Assembly: GCA_035325705.1 (NCBI GenBank)
Contig: DAOKZI010000005.1
Location: forward strand, 62,001 to 126,000
Direction: 5' to 3'
Source of the DNA: Ga0077536 sp035325705
Lineage (GTDB): Bacteria > Pseudomonadota > Gammaproteobacteria > Ga0077536
Length of the DNA stretch: 64,000 nucleotides
Shown: piece by piece, positions 28,869 to 37,302 of the stretch
Layout: every line of letters starts with the position of its first letter
Position numbering within the stretch: the stretch's first letter is position 1
Position numbers and translations under genes: made by a program
Notes under the pieces: model-generated
Told to the model about the DNA's origin: nothing
Databases searched by the model: none
What the model saw: the letters and a program-made list of their open reading frames with translations, nothing else

Positions 28869-30203
28869 ATGGCGCAGCCGCACTCGATTCGTGCCCAAGA
28901 CGGCCGTACTCAGCTCACGGAGCTTGTGGCGGCGCGTTTGCCGATGGTTAGTCGAATGAGAGTTCGACTCGCTAACGGCGCACTGGTCGCTTTCGGCATG
29001 CTGGCCGCCCGAATGGGCATACAGGCCGTGGTTCTATTCAGCGTCGCGCGCTTCATCGCTGCGGACGGCTATGGCACCTTCGCCGCGGTCGTGGCTCTCG
29101 GCAGCCTGTTTGCACCACTGTCCGGGCTAGGTGCAGATTTCGTGGCTATGCGTGCGGCTGCGCAGACGCCGGCACAGTCTCTCGTGGCTTTCAATCGGGC
29201 GCTTCGAATAACCACCGCGACCACCGTCCCTCTTGTCATAGTGGCTGCCGCGATCAGCAATGCGGCCTTTTCCGAACACATCGCACTGCTGATAGCGCTG
29301 CAAGTCCTCGTGGCGGATATCTTCATGTTTCGAATATCGGAGCTTGTCGCGAAAATATATCAGGGCCGGGGCGACATGTTCGTGATGGGGATTGTGCGGC
29401 TGCTACCGGCCCTGCTGCGTCTGGTTGCCGTTGGTGCATTGTGGCTGCTCGCGGCGGCGCCTACGCTAGCGCTCTGGGCGACTTGTTACTTGAGCGGAAG
29501 CGTCGCGGCCGCGCTGTTGGCGTCAGCATGGTTGTTCCGCGACCTGCGACATACCTTGCCTATGGGTTCCCCCCTTCCATTCCGATGGAAAGACGGCCTT
29601 CATTTCGCAGGTGGTGTGATCTCGGCGCGGCTGCACACCGAGGCAGACAAGATGCTCGTCCTCAGTCTTTCAGGCGCCACGGGTGCGGGCGTCTATGCGG
29701 CGGGATACCGGATTATCGAGCTTTCGCTGTTGCCCGTTGCGGCGATCGTGTCGACTGCGTATGCACGTCTTTTCGGCAGCGCGGGCACTCATGGCACGGC
29801 CGCAACAGCCGCCGCCGGAATTCGCTCGACGGCTGCCTGTGTCATGCTGGGACTTGTCTTGGCGGCTGCTGTATGGGGCTTCCTGGTGCCGGCCCTAGTG
29901 TGGTCCGCCGGACCGAGTTTTGCCACGGTGAACGAAGGCTTGTTGCCCCTTGCGATGCTGCCCATAGCCATGAGCCTTCGCATGACTGGAGAGCAGAACG
30001 TCGCTGCCGCGGGTTTCCTCGCAATACGAAGCAGGGTGCAATGGGTGGTCGCCGGAGGCGCGTTGGTCGCCAACTTCATATGCATTCCGCGGTACGGCTG
30101 GACTGCTGCTGCTTACGTCTGCATGGCTACGGAGACGACGCTTGGCTTGATCTATCTTGGCGTGATGGCGAAAGTCGCCAGCAAACGTATTTCCACGATA
30201 TGA
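28869..30203 (+). CDS. Wzx-like polysaccharide flippase (MOP superfamily)
   Basis: A 444-residue polytopic protein with about 12 hydrophobic segments. N-terminal MAARMGIQAVVLFSVARFIAADGYGTFA and later GLHFAGGVISARLHTEADKMLVLSLSGATGAGVYAAGYRI are typical of O-antigen/teichoic-type flippases that move lipid-linked oligosaccharide across the inner membrane. It begins 12 bases after the GT-C gene and its stop overlaps the next start (ATGA). MVSRM (about 28947) is an alternative start. The substrate is unknown. Confidence 0.75.
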   Translation: MAQPHSIRAQDGRTQLTELVAARLPMVSRMRVRLANGALVAFGMLAARMGIQAVVLFSVARFIAADGYGTFAAVVALGSLFAPLSGLGADFVAMRAAAQTPAQSLVAFNRALRITTATTVPLVIVAAAISNAAFSEHIALLIALQVLVADIFMFRISELVAKIYQGRGDMFVMGIVRLLPALLRLVAVGALWLLAAAPTLALWATCYLSGSVAAALLASAWLFRDLRHTLPMGSPLPFRWKDGLHFAGGVISARLHTEADKMLVLSLSGATGAGVYAAGYRIIELSLLPVAAIVSTAYARLFGSAGTHGTAATAAAGIRSTAACVMLGLVLAAAVWGFLVPALVWSAGPSFATVNEGLLPLAMLPIAMSLRMTGEQNVAAAGFLAIRSRVQWVVAGGALVANFICIPRYGWTAAAYVCMATETTLGLIYLGVMAKVASKRISTI

Positions 30204-31000
30204 AACGGAGGAATAAGTTCGAACGCGTGGAAGACATCTTCGTGAAACATCACGGAAGCAATGTCGAAACCGACTGGAAGCGGGTAAATCTGTTCAGTGC
30301 GATAGTCGAGCAATTGGACGATGTTCGAACCGCTCGCCCGCGCTGGATGGATACATCGAAAGGGACGATCGGGTATGAGCGGATTGAAGGTTTACGTCCG
30401 GCGCTTGCGCGTCCAATTAACCAACTGCCGATAGTCATGGCTCGTATAGGCAAAGCCCTCGCGCACCTGCATGCCGTGCGGGAAATGGATGCGTCTCCGC
30501 TTAGTGGCGTGCGTGCCGAAGACAAAGAGGGCGCAGCCACTATCGCCGAGCATAGCGATGTAGAAAGCGGGTTCTTTTGGGGAGATTGTTGGCATGGAAA
30601 TATCTTCACTGATACGTATGACCGGTTGGTATTCATCGACCCACTGCCAAATCGCTGGTTGTTTCCGAACCAGACTTATCGCGCAAGTGTCCTCATCGAC
30701 CTCGCCATGTTGCACATGAGCATTTATTTCTGCCACCCCTTGATCAGGCTCTTACGGCTAGATCACCGGCGCTATCGCATGGCTGGTGAAAAGCTTCTCG
30801 AGTCATATGAGGAGGCGGCGAAGACGCCTCTAACCAGGTCGTGTGCCTTGCGCTCTAGCCGAGAAATGGCGCTTCGCTATATCGACACTTATCGTGCGCG
30901 CCTGCCGCCGCCTCTGGCGGAGCTCAAACGAAGAGTGAGCTGTCGGCTGGTTTCGCGGTTGGATGCTGCTTCGTGTTGGAGCAATGAGCATGTCTTATAG
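30200..31000 (+). CDS. APH-fold phosphotransferase-like protein of the glycan island
   Basis: A 266-residue protein. The C-lobe is recognisable: IGKALAHLHAV, then GDCWHGNIF (catalytic Asp and the Asn of the HGDxxxxN-type loop) and FIDP (metal-binding Asp), as in aminoglycoside/choline phosphotransferases and LPS core kinases. The usual glycine-rich N-lobe is short and I cannot see a clear ATP-binding Lys. It may phosphorylate a sugar or lipid intermediate, or be inactive. The ATG overlaps the flippase stop by four bases, so it belongs to the same operon. Confidence 0.55.
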   Translation: MKRRNKFERVEDIFVKHHGSNVETDWKRVNLFSAIVEQLDDVRTARPRWMDTSKGTIGYERIEGLRPALARPINQLPIVMARIGKALAHLHAVREMDASPLSGVRAEDKEGAATIAEHSDVESGFFWGDCWHGNIFTDTYDRLVFIDPLPNRWLFPNQTYRASVLIDLAMLHMSIYFCHPLIRLLRLDHRRYRMAGEKLLESYEEAAKTPLTRSCALRSSREMALRYIDTYRARLPPPLAELKRRVSCRLVSRLDAASCWSNEHVL

Positions 31001-31712
31001 AAACAGCCATGTGGGAGAAGGGAAAGGCTTATGGTACGACGCAACTCACGCCGAGAAGGTCGACGCCGTGATTTGGAGTTCGTTTATCAAGGATTTCGTT
31101 AGTCGTGCATTCGAGGAGGCCGTCGCGCGTGGTGCGAAAAGATATCTCGATTTTGCGTGCGGGACTGGCCGATTGCTCAAGGTAGGAGTCAAGTACTTTC
31201 CTGCTGCGACAGGCATTGACGTTTCGGCAGATATGTTGGAGGTCGCGCGAGAACGCGTTCCCGAGGCGCTTTTCTACTGCGTCGATGTTACTAGAGAGCA
31301 AGATCAACGGATTGGCGATTTCGACTGCGTGACTTTGTTCCGATTTCTGCTCAATGCGGAGCCATCGCTAAGGAATGAGGTCCTTGTGTGGCTGGCGGCA
31401 CATATGTCGACTGGCGCCACATTGATTGGCAATAACCACATGGAATCGGCGAGCATCAGTGGTCTTGTGACTGCATTCGCGAACAGGTGGATCGGTCGTG
31501 GGCGAAATCATCTTTCGCGTCAAGATGTCGAAGCAATGCTGTCCGCAGCAGGGTTTCGCGTACAGCTATGGGCGGGTTTTCGAGTGCTGCCGACGGTGAT
31601 GGGCAAACCGATCCTAGGCCATCGACTGCAAATGGCTTTCGAGCGCTTGCTCGTCGGACTGGGTCTTGGCCGTTTCGGTGTCGAACAGATTTTTGTCGCG
31701 CGCCGGGTATGA
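30990..31712 (+). CDS. Class I SAM-dependent methyltransferase
   Basis: A 240-residue methyltransferase with motif I LDFACGTGRLLKVG, the acidic motif II region GIDVSADMLEVARERV and a motif IV-like FDCVTLFRFLLN. I prefer the ATG at 30990 because GGAG at 30978-30981 is eight bases upstream; ATGs at 30963 and 30984 are less well spaced. It overlaps the previous gene by 11 bases, and its stop overlaps the next start. In this context it probably methylates a sugar or glycan end. Confidence 0.75.
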   Translation: MSYRNSHVGEGKGLWYDATHAEKVDAVIWSSFIKDFVSRAFEEAVARGAKRYLDFACGTGRLLKVGVKYFPAATGIDVSADMLEVARERVPEALFYCVDVTREQDQRIGDFDCVTLFRFLLNAEPSLRNEVLVWLAAHMSTGATLIGNNHMESASISGLVTAFANRWIGRGRNHLSRQDVEAMLSAAGFRVQLWAGFRVLPTVMGKPILGHRLQMAFERLLVGLGLGRFGVEQIFVARRV

Positions 31713-32704
31713 ACTACCCTTGTCCGCCGGTAACGGCTGTAATGTCGGAAGGGAGCGGCGCATACGTGATCCATCTGACGCTTTCCAGAAGGCTCGAGAA
31801 CTACACGCTGCACACGTTCAGCCCAAGCTTGGAGTACTTCCCGCCGCTGATGCTTCGGTATCGCAAGTGCGCGACGAATATCGTCCATGTTCCGGCGGAT
31901 TACGGGGGATTGGTGACGCCGCGACGGGCAAAGCTGGTCGCCACTTTCCACAATTACTATCTCGACCCGTGGTTCGTCAGACATTGCTCATTCATGCACC
32001 GAATTCACTACTCCACCGACCTGCGATGGTTTACGAGACAGGCGCTGAAGCGTGCAAGTCTGGTCACGGCAGTCAGTAGGTACACGGCGGAGCTGGTGAG
32101 AGAGGATTTAGATTACGCGGGTGAACTTCGCATCGTCCCGAACGGCATCGACATAGAGCGCTTTTCTGCACAGCCGGAGCCGCACGCGGGTATCCGAGTC
32201 TTGTTCAGTGGAAACATGTCGCACAGAAAGGGCGCTCATTTGCTCGAGCGCATCGCCAAAGGATTGTCCCAGGACGTTGAATTGTGGATTGCTAGCGGCT
32301 TGCGCGATGACGTATTCAGCAGCGGACTGCCGAAGAACGTGAGAATCATCGGGCGCGTACCGTATGACGACATGCCTGCACTATACAATCGCGTCGATAT
32401 CCTGCTGATGCCGACCTTGCGCGAGGGCTTTGGGCTGGCGGTAGCGGAGGCCATGGCTTGTGGACTTCCAGTCGTTGCCACGAATTGCTCTGCCATACCA
32501 GAAATCCTACAGGATGAATTAGGCGGATATCTCATCGATGCGGAACGCGTTGACGACTTCATCGATCGGATCAACTATCTGGCTGGCGATTCCTCCATGC
32601 GCAGTCGAATGGGAAGCATCAATCGACAGAGAATTGTTTCCCAATTCGGTGAGACACACATGATAGAAGGGTATAGAAGGGCGTTTGCGGAGCTATGCGG
32701 ATGA
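31709..32704 (+). CDS. Family GT4 glycosyltransferase
   Basis: A 331-residue GT-B enzyme. The nucleotide-sugar domain shows VPNGIDIERF, LFSGNMSHRKGAHLLERIA and the retaining E-x7-E block REGFGLAVAEAMACGLPVVATN. The first domain carries TFHNYYLDPW. The ATG overlaps the methyltransferase stop (ATGA); this is the last gene of the plus-strand part of the island and it converges with the next glycosyltransferase. Donor and acceptor are unknown. Confidence 0.85.
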   Translation: MNYPCPPVTAVMSEGSGAYVIHLTLSRRLENYTLHTFSPSLEYFPPLMLRYRKCATNIVHVPADYGGLVTPRRAKLVATFHNYYLDPWFVRHCSFMHRIHYSTDLRWFTRQALKRASLVTAVSRYTAELVREDLDYAGELRIVPNGIDIERFSAQPEPHAGIRVLFSGNMSHRKGAHLLERIAKGLSQDVELWIASGLRDDVFSSGLPKNVRIIGRVPYDDMPALYNRVDILLMPTLREGFGLAVAEAMACGLPVVATNCSAIPEILQDELGGYLIDAERVDDFIDRINYLAGDSSMRSRMGSINRQRIVSQFGETHMIEGYRRAFAELCG

Positions 32705-32723
32705 GGATCCAAGCACTCTCTAA

Positions 32724-33629
32724 TCAGTCGCGCTGTACGAGTCTTCGTTCGAAATCGGCTTCCTTATAATGCAGCGATGAAACCAGCTCGGCGAGTATGC
32801 CTATCAGAAAGCAAAGAAGTGCCGAGAGGTATAGAAGCGCGCTCATGTTGGTGAAGCGATGGGCGACAGAGTAGGTGTACGCATAGTAAGCGGAAGCAGT
32901 TATGAACAGCGATCCGCTAATAGGAAGAAACAATCGCATCGGGGAAAAAAGCGTTCCGACCTTCAGGATGATTACGAGGAAGCGCACGCCATCTTCTACC
33001 AAACGAATGTGACTCTTGCCTCGCCGTTGATTCGCCCGGATCGGGACGTAAGCCACCGGTAAACCGGAGCGGAAAAAAGCCATAGTGCAAGTCGTCGGGT
33101 AAGAGAATCCGTTCGGAAGCAGGTATAGGAAACGTTTGAAATGTCGGGCTCTCACCGCGCGGAAGCCGGACGTGAGATCCGCGATTGGCTTCCCTGTCAT
33201 GTAGCTCGCCAGTCGATTGTAGATCCGGTTGGCAATCGATCGTCCGTGTGACGCGTGCGTGTCCCACTCGCGAGCGCCGACCACCATTTCGTATCCCTCT
33301 TCCAGCTTTGAAAGGAGGCGGCGAACATCATCGGCGCTATGCTGCCCGTCGGCGTCCATGAAGACCAATACACTGCCCTTTGCATGGCGTGCGCCGGTTT
33401 TGACTGCGGCGCCGTTTCCCATTGAATAGGGATGGCTGAGTACCGAGACGCCATGACGCTGGCAGGCGTCGGCAGTCCCGTCTGTGCTGCCATCGTTGAC
33501 GACGAGTATTTCGCTATCTGGAAACGCGGTGCGCAGTCGTGGCAACAATTCCTCGAGGCCGCGTTGCTCGTTTCGTGCTGGCAGCACTATGCTGACGACC
33601 GGGGATTTCGATTCTTGCGCGGTATTCAT
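32724..33629 (-). CDS. Family GT2 glycosyltransferase (polyprenyl-phosphate sugar synthase type) with membrane tail
   Basis: A 301-residue protein with an N-terminal GT-A domain (VSIVLPARNEQRGLEELL, NDGSTDGT, metal-binding DADGQH). The shape resembles DPM1/DPG synthases. Two C-terminal hydrophobic segments lie at about 225-247 and 262-285. Such enzymes charge a polyprenyl phosphate with one sugar, which is exactly the donor a GT-C enzyme such as the 26859-28856 product needs. That link is inference. It follows the GT4 gene at 33701-34897 on the minus strand. Confidence 0.82.
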   Translation of the reverse strand: MNTAQESKSPVVSIVLPARNEQRGLEELLPRLRTAFPDSEILVVNDGSTDGTADACQRHGVSVLSHPYSMGNGAAVKTGARHAKGSVLVFMDADGQHSADDVRRLLSKLEEGYEMVVGAREWDTHASHGRSIANRIYNRLASYMTGKPIADLTSGFRAVRARHFKRFLYLLPNGFSYPTTCTMAFFRSGLPVAYVPIRANQRRGKSHIRLVEDGVRFLVIILKVGTLFSPMRLFLPISGSLFITASAYYAYTYSVAHRFTNMSALLYLSALLCFLIGILAELVSSLHYKEADFERRLVQRD

Positions 33630-33700
33630 GCCTGCTTCAGCCTTTGAGGAGAAAACGTCGCTTCTTATACACGCGTTCGTTCAACCAAAGAACTAGGATG

Positions 33701-34897
33701 CTACGTGCCCCGGGCACCTGCTCGGCAAGTGGCGCTATGATAAATTCCCAAATATGTCTGCGTGACGATCGACCAGTCGTGTAACTGCAATGCCATTCGA
33801 CGACCATTCTCCGCGAGCCGATGACACAATGGAGGCTCTTCGAACAATCGGCACAGGTTTGCCTTGAGCGCGGAAGTGTCCCCGGGAGGAAACAGAAGCC
33901 CGGTCTCTTCATCAAGTACGATGCTTTCGAGTGCCGGTAGATCGGATGCAATAACCGCACATCCGCACCCCATGGCTTCTAGTGCTACCAGTCCAAAGCC
34001 TTCGGTCAGCGAAGGGACGACTGCGATTGATGCGGCCGAATAGCGGGGTGGCAATGCTGCCTGCGGAAGTGCGCCGGAAAATTCGACTGCGTGCTGTATT
34101 CCCAGTGTAGATGCCATGGTTTCGAGCGAGCGCCGCTCCGGTCCATCGCCGATGATTTCTAGTATCAATGCCGGGTGTCTCGCTTTCGCCTCGGCAAATG
34201 CCTTTAGCAGCACGTCCACGCCCTTCAACGGTATGAGGCGGCCCACGAAAACGATTCTATTCTGCTGTCTACGAACGAATTCATCCGGCACGAACAGAGC
34301 GTGGAAATCCACGCCCATAGGCGCCACGACTAGCTTGTCTGGTGAAGCGCCTTGGGAGACGAGTTCATTACACAAAGCCTGGCTGACGACGGTGGTAAGC
34401 ACGGTACGCTGCAGTACCTTGCGGCGCAGCCAGCGGGCACCTGGACCCCGTAAGGCATGAATATCGCTACCATGTGCCGTGCAGATGAGCGGGGTAGTAG
34501 TGACCAAGGGAACAAATATAGCCGCCAGAATCCCCTGCGGAATAAGCCAGTGGGCATGAATGAGATCGTAATGAGTTGAGCGGAGCGATCTATTGAGAGC
34601 CCAAAGCAATCCGAGCATGAAGCACGGAATGAGGCCAATTCTCCAAGGCCGGTGGCGCAGCCGGGCAAGTATGCCGCTTGATCCGGTAAGGGTCTCGAAT
34701 CTCGCAAACCAGTACCCGAAACGAGTGACATGGACACCATCGAGGTACTGACGTCCTGGCGCGCCTGGTAGACGGGGAGTCAGTACATCAACACTGTGAT
34801 CAGCCTGAACGAGCCGACGGCACAGCTCGTGCACGAATGAAGGTAGCGTATCGGAAGCGCTACGTGGGTAGGTGGAAGTCAGAACCAATACTTTCAA
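33701..34897 (-). CDS. Family GT4 glycosyltransferase coupled to suhB
   Basis: A 398-residue GT-B enzyme with N-terminal VLTSTYPRSASDTLPSFVHEL, an acceptor-domain loop HAHWLIPQG, GSDIHALRG, and the donor block VFVGRLIPLKGVDVLLKAF and EGFGLVALEAMGCGCAVIAS. The only start that fits the family is the TTG at 34897, which overlaps the suhB stop (TTGA), so it is probably translated by coupling. The frame is open well upstream in antisense to suhB, but that part is not GT4. The GC content falls sharply exactly here. Confidence 0.85.
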   Translation of the reverse strand: MKVLVLTSTYPRSASDTLPSFVHELCRRLVQADHSVDVLTPRLPGAPGRQYLDGVHVTRFGYWFARFETLTGSSGILARLRHRPWRIGLIPCFMLGLLWALNRSLRSTHYDLIHAHWLIPQGILAAIFVPLVTTTPLICTAHGSDIHALRGPGARWLRRKVLQRTVLTTVVSQALCNELVSQGASPDKLVVAPMGVDFHALFVPDEFVRRQQNRIVFVGRLIPLKGVDVLLKAFAEAKARHPALILEIIGDGPERRSLETMASTLGIQHAVEFSGALPQAALPPRYSAASIAVVPSLTEGFGLVALEAMGCGCAVIASDLPALESIVLDEETGLLFPPGDTSALKANLCRLFEEPPLCHRLAENGRRMALQLHDWSIVTQTYLGIYHSATCRAGARGT

Positions 34898-35697
34898 TGA
34901 GCTCCACCCACCTTCCGCACCGGAAACTCCCTCAACACCTCGATGATCTCGGTAAACACCTTCGGTGTCGCAGCGACGATGTCGCCGTGTTTCAGCAGGT
35001 CCTGGCCGGGGTAGGGCGTGCCGACCATGCCCCCGGCTTCCTGCACGAGGAGGGCGCCCGCGGCGATGTCCCAGGCGTGGAGGCCGAACTCCCAGAAGCC
35101 GTCGAGGCGGCCGGCGGCGACGTGGGCGAGATCGAGGGCCGCGGCGCCGGCGCGGCGCACGCCGTCGGCACGGTGCATGAAGCGGGCGAAGGATTTGAGA
35201 TAGGGCTCGATCAGCTTTTCGTCGCGGATGGGAAAGCCGGTGGCGAGCAGGGCGTGATCGAGGCTGCGGCAGCGGCTCACGCGCAGGCGGCGGTTGTTGA
35301 GCTGCGCGCCCGAGCCGCGCGTCGCGGTGAAGAGCTCGTCGCGCAGCGGGTCGTAGACCACGGCCTGCTGGACTTCGCCGCGCACGGCCAGCGCGATGGA
35401 TACCGCCACCTGCGGATAGCCGTGCAGATAGTTCGTCGTGCCGTCCAGCGGGTCGATGATCCACACGAAGTCGCTGTCGCCGCGGCTGCCGCTCTCTTCG
35501 GCGAGGATCTCGTGGTCCGGGTAGGCGTTACGCAGCGTATCGATGATGGCCGTCTCGGCCTCGCGATCGACGTTCGAGACATAGTCGCGCCGTCCCTTCA
35601 GATCGATTTGCAGGGTATCGAGGCGCTCGAGATTGCGCAGGATCACCGTCGCGCCCCGGCGGGCGGCGCGTACGGCGATGTTGAGCATCGGATGCAT
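34894..35697 (-). CDS. suhB: Inositol-1-monophosphatase family protein SuhB
   Basis: SuhB dephosphorylates inositol monophosphate and is also a transcription antitermination factor in E. coli. The 267 residues equal E. coli SuhB, starting MHPMLNIAVRAAR. The metal-binding motifs EES (67-69) and DPLDGTTN (82-89) are intact, as is WDIAAGALLVQEAGG. It is divergent from trmJ, a conserved arrangement, and forms the GC-rich edge of the glycan island. Confidence 0.96.
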   Translation of the reverse strand: MHPMLNIAVRAARRGATVILRNLERLDTLQIDLKGRRDYVSNVDREAETAIIDTLRNAYPDHEILAEESGSRGDSDFVWIIDPLDGTTNYLHGYPQVAVSIALAVRGEVQQAVVYDPLRDELFTATRGSGAQLNNRRLRVSRCRSLDHALLATGFPIRDEKLIEPYLKSFARFMHRADGVRRAGAAALDLAHVAAGRLDGFWEFGLHAWDIAAGALLVQEAGGMVGTPYPGQDLLKHGDIVAATPKVFTEIIEVLREFPVRKVGGAH

Positions 35698-35774
35698 GGG
35701 CAATGGAATCTCCGCGCCGGCGCGGACGCCCGGCGCCCTGGCGGCGGCGACTGCCGCCGCGGGTGCGGCTTCAT

Positions 35775-35792
35775 TAGAATGCCGCGATTCTA
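35775..35792. promoter_or_regulatory. Palindromic divergent -10 elements for trmJ and suhB
   Basis: TAGAAT (35775-35780) and its inverse ATTCTA (35787-35792) flank GCCGCG, so each strand reads TAGAATnnnnnn. Both hexamers are good -10 boxes and face away from each other toward trmJ and suhB. The -35 regions are weak, so this is a guess from the -10 boxes. Confidence 0.4.
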
Positions 35793-35871
35793 CCGGAAGC
35801 CGGCTTTGCCGCGGACCGTTCCAGTGCATGACGCCGCTCTCATCGACGAGGCCTCGCGCGCAGCGCAGGCC

Positions 35872-36597
35872 ATGCTCGCCCGCATCCGCGTGGTGCTGGT
35901 CGAGACTTCTCATCCCGGCAACATCGGCGCGGCGGCCCGCGCGATGAAGACGATGGGCCTGCGCCAGCTCGTGCTCGTGCGGCCGCGCCTTTTTCCGTCG
36001 GCGGAAGCGACCGCACGCGCCTCGGGTGCAGACGATCTCCTGCAGGCGGCTCGCGTGGTCGACGACATCGCGTCGGCGGTCGCCGACTGCGGGCTCGTGT
36101 TCGGCACCACCGCCCGCACGCGCCATCTCGAATGGCCCGTGATGACGCCGCGTGTAGCAGCGGCCTGGGCGGCCGCGCAGCCGACGCAGGCCGACGTCGC
36201 CATTCTCTTCGGCCGCGAGCAATCGGGGCTCTCCAACGAGGAGCTCGCGCTGTGCCAGCGCGCCATTCGCATCCCGACTGCCGCGGACTTCAGCTCCTTG
36301 AATCTCGCGCAGGCCGTGCAGATCTGCGCTTACGAGCTGCGCGTGCAGGCGCTCGGTGACGCGGTGTCCATCGGCGGAGACGAGGATCCGCTCGCCACCA
36401 CCGCCGAGCTCGCCGGCCTCGTCGAGCACGCCAAGCGCGCGATGCAGGCCGTCGACTATTTCAAGCCCCAACGCCCCAAACTGCTGCCCACGCGGCTGCA
36501 GCGCCTCGTCGCGCGGCCCGGGCTCACGCAGAGCGAGGTGCGGATACTGCGCGGGTTTCTGAGGGCCATCGAGAAGGCCGCCGGCGGAAAGTCGTGA
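35872..36597 (+). CDS. trmJ: tRNA (Cm32/Um32) 2'-O-methyltransferase TrmJ
   Basis: TrmJ methylates the ribose of residue 32 in the anticodon loop of several tRNAs. The SPOUT fold is recognised from IRVVLVETSHPGNIGAAARAMKTMGL, the knot loops VAILFGREQSGLSNEE and IPTAADFSSLNLAQAVQ. The ATG at 35872 (241 residues) aligns with the E. coli start; a GTG at 35824 is also possible. An ATG at 35778 overlaps the -10 box and is unlikely. Confidence 0.93.
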   Translation: MLARIRVVLVETSHPGNIGAAARAMKTMGLRQLVLVRPRLFPSAEATARASGADDLLQAARVVDDIASAVADCGLVFGTTARTRHLEWPVMTPRVAAAWAAAQPTQADVAILFGREQSGLSNEELALCQRAIRIPTAADFSSLNLAQAVQICAYELRVQALGDAVSIGGDEDPLATTAELAGLVEHAKRAMQAVDYFKPQRPKLLPTRLQRLVARPGLTQSEVRILRGFLRAIEKAAGGKS

Positions 36598-36697
36598 ACG
36601 AGCCGCGGCTCGCTGCCGGTGAAGCCATCCATCCATGCCGTTGGATCACCGGGCGTTTTCCGCATTTCCCCCGGGTCCTGCACCGCCGCTTGCTTTC

Positions 36698-36716
36698 ACA
36701 AATGAGAATTATTATC
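36698..36716 (+). promoter_or_regulatory. Fur box
   Basis: AATGAGAATTATTATC at 36701-36716 matches 14 of 16 bases of the inner Fur consensus AATGATAATCATTATC. It stands out as the only A+T-rich patch in a GC-rich neighbourhood. TATTAT (36710-36715) inside it could be the -10 element, so Fur would block RNA polymerase. The next genes downstream are the 39-residue frame and the VOC protein. Confidence 0.6.
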
Positions 36717-36817
36717 GTTTAGGCGCAAGTCGAGGCGGGCCGGCCACGCGATGCAAGCGAGCCGACTCGGCCGCTCCGGACGAGCTTCCGGTCACTGACT
36801 CAGCCAGGAAAAAACGA

Positions 36818-36937
36818 ATGCTTTCGACAGTCGACGGCGTTTTCCACCGGCAGGAGCGCAAGCTCGCTCGGGCCGGACGCAGGGGCCGTGCGTTCCGCTA
36901 CGGGCCGCGAGCAAGGGCATCGAGTCGCGTCGCATGA
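36818..36937 (+). CDS. Possible 39-residue basic leader protein
   Basis: This short frame starts 102 bases after the Fur box and has AGGAA seven bases before its ATG, the best ribosome site in the gap. Its stop overlaps the VOC start codon (ATGA), so it could couple translation. The product is rich in Arg and has no motif I recognise. It may be only a translated leader; the family evidence is nil. Confidence 0.3.
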   Translation: MLSTVDGVFHRQERKLARAGRRGRAFRYGPRARASSRVA

Positions 36938-37302
36938 CCCTCATCGCCGCCACGCCGACCTTGCGGACGCTGGATCTCAGCGCCTCGATCCGCTTCTATA
37001 CCGACGTGCTCGGCTTCGAATGCACGCGCGTCGACCGCGAGTGGGGCTGGGCTTCGCTGCGGCGGGACAGCCTGACCCTCAAGCTCACCAGCATCAATCT
37101 GCCCGACGCGCTCCAGCTCCCCGTACCGCCGCTCGTCGTCCACTTCTCGGTCGACGACATCGACGCGTTCTGGGAGGCGCTCGAAAGCAAGGCGTCGATC
37201 TGCTATCCGCTGTTCAATTTCGAAGCCGATGCCCGCGAATTCGCGATTTACGACAACAACGGCCATGTCCTGCAGTTCAGCCAGGAAAACGCGCACGTCT
37301 GA
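36934..37302 (+). CDS. VOC (glyoxalase/bleomycin-resistance) superfamily protein
   Basis: A 122-residue protein built of two beta-alpha-beta-beta-beta units: TLRTLDLSASIRFYTDVLGFE and, later, VHFSVDDIDAFWEALE ... REFAIYDNNGHVLQF. Metal-ligand positions include Glu/His-like residues in FAIYDNNGH, but the exact chemistry cannot be predicted; the family includes glyoxalases, dioxygenases and resistance proteins. The upstream Fur box suggests iron-dependent control. Confidence 0.8.
   Translation: MTLIAATPTLRTLDLSASIRFYTDVLGFECTRVDREWGWASLRRDSLTLKLTSINLPDALQLPVPPLVVHFSVDDIDAFWEALESKASICYPLFNFEADAREFAIYDNNGHVLQFSQENAHV

Noticed and set aside
36635..36817. A frame from 36635 running across the Fur box
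   Set aside because: It would start before the Fur-controlled promoter and has no ribosome site; only the part from 36818 is kept as a weak candidate.
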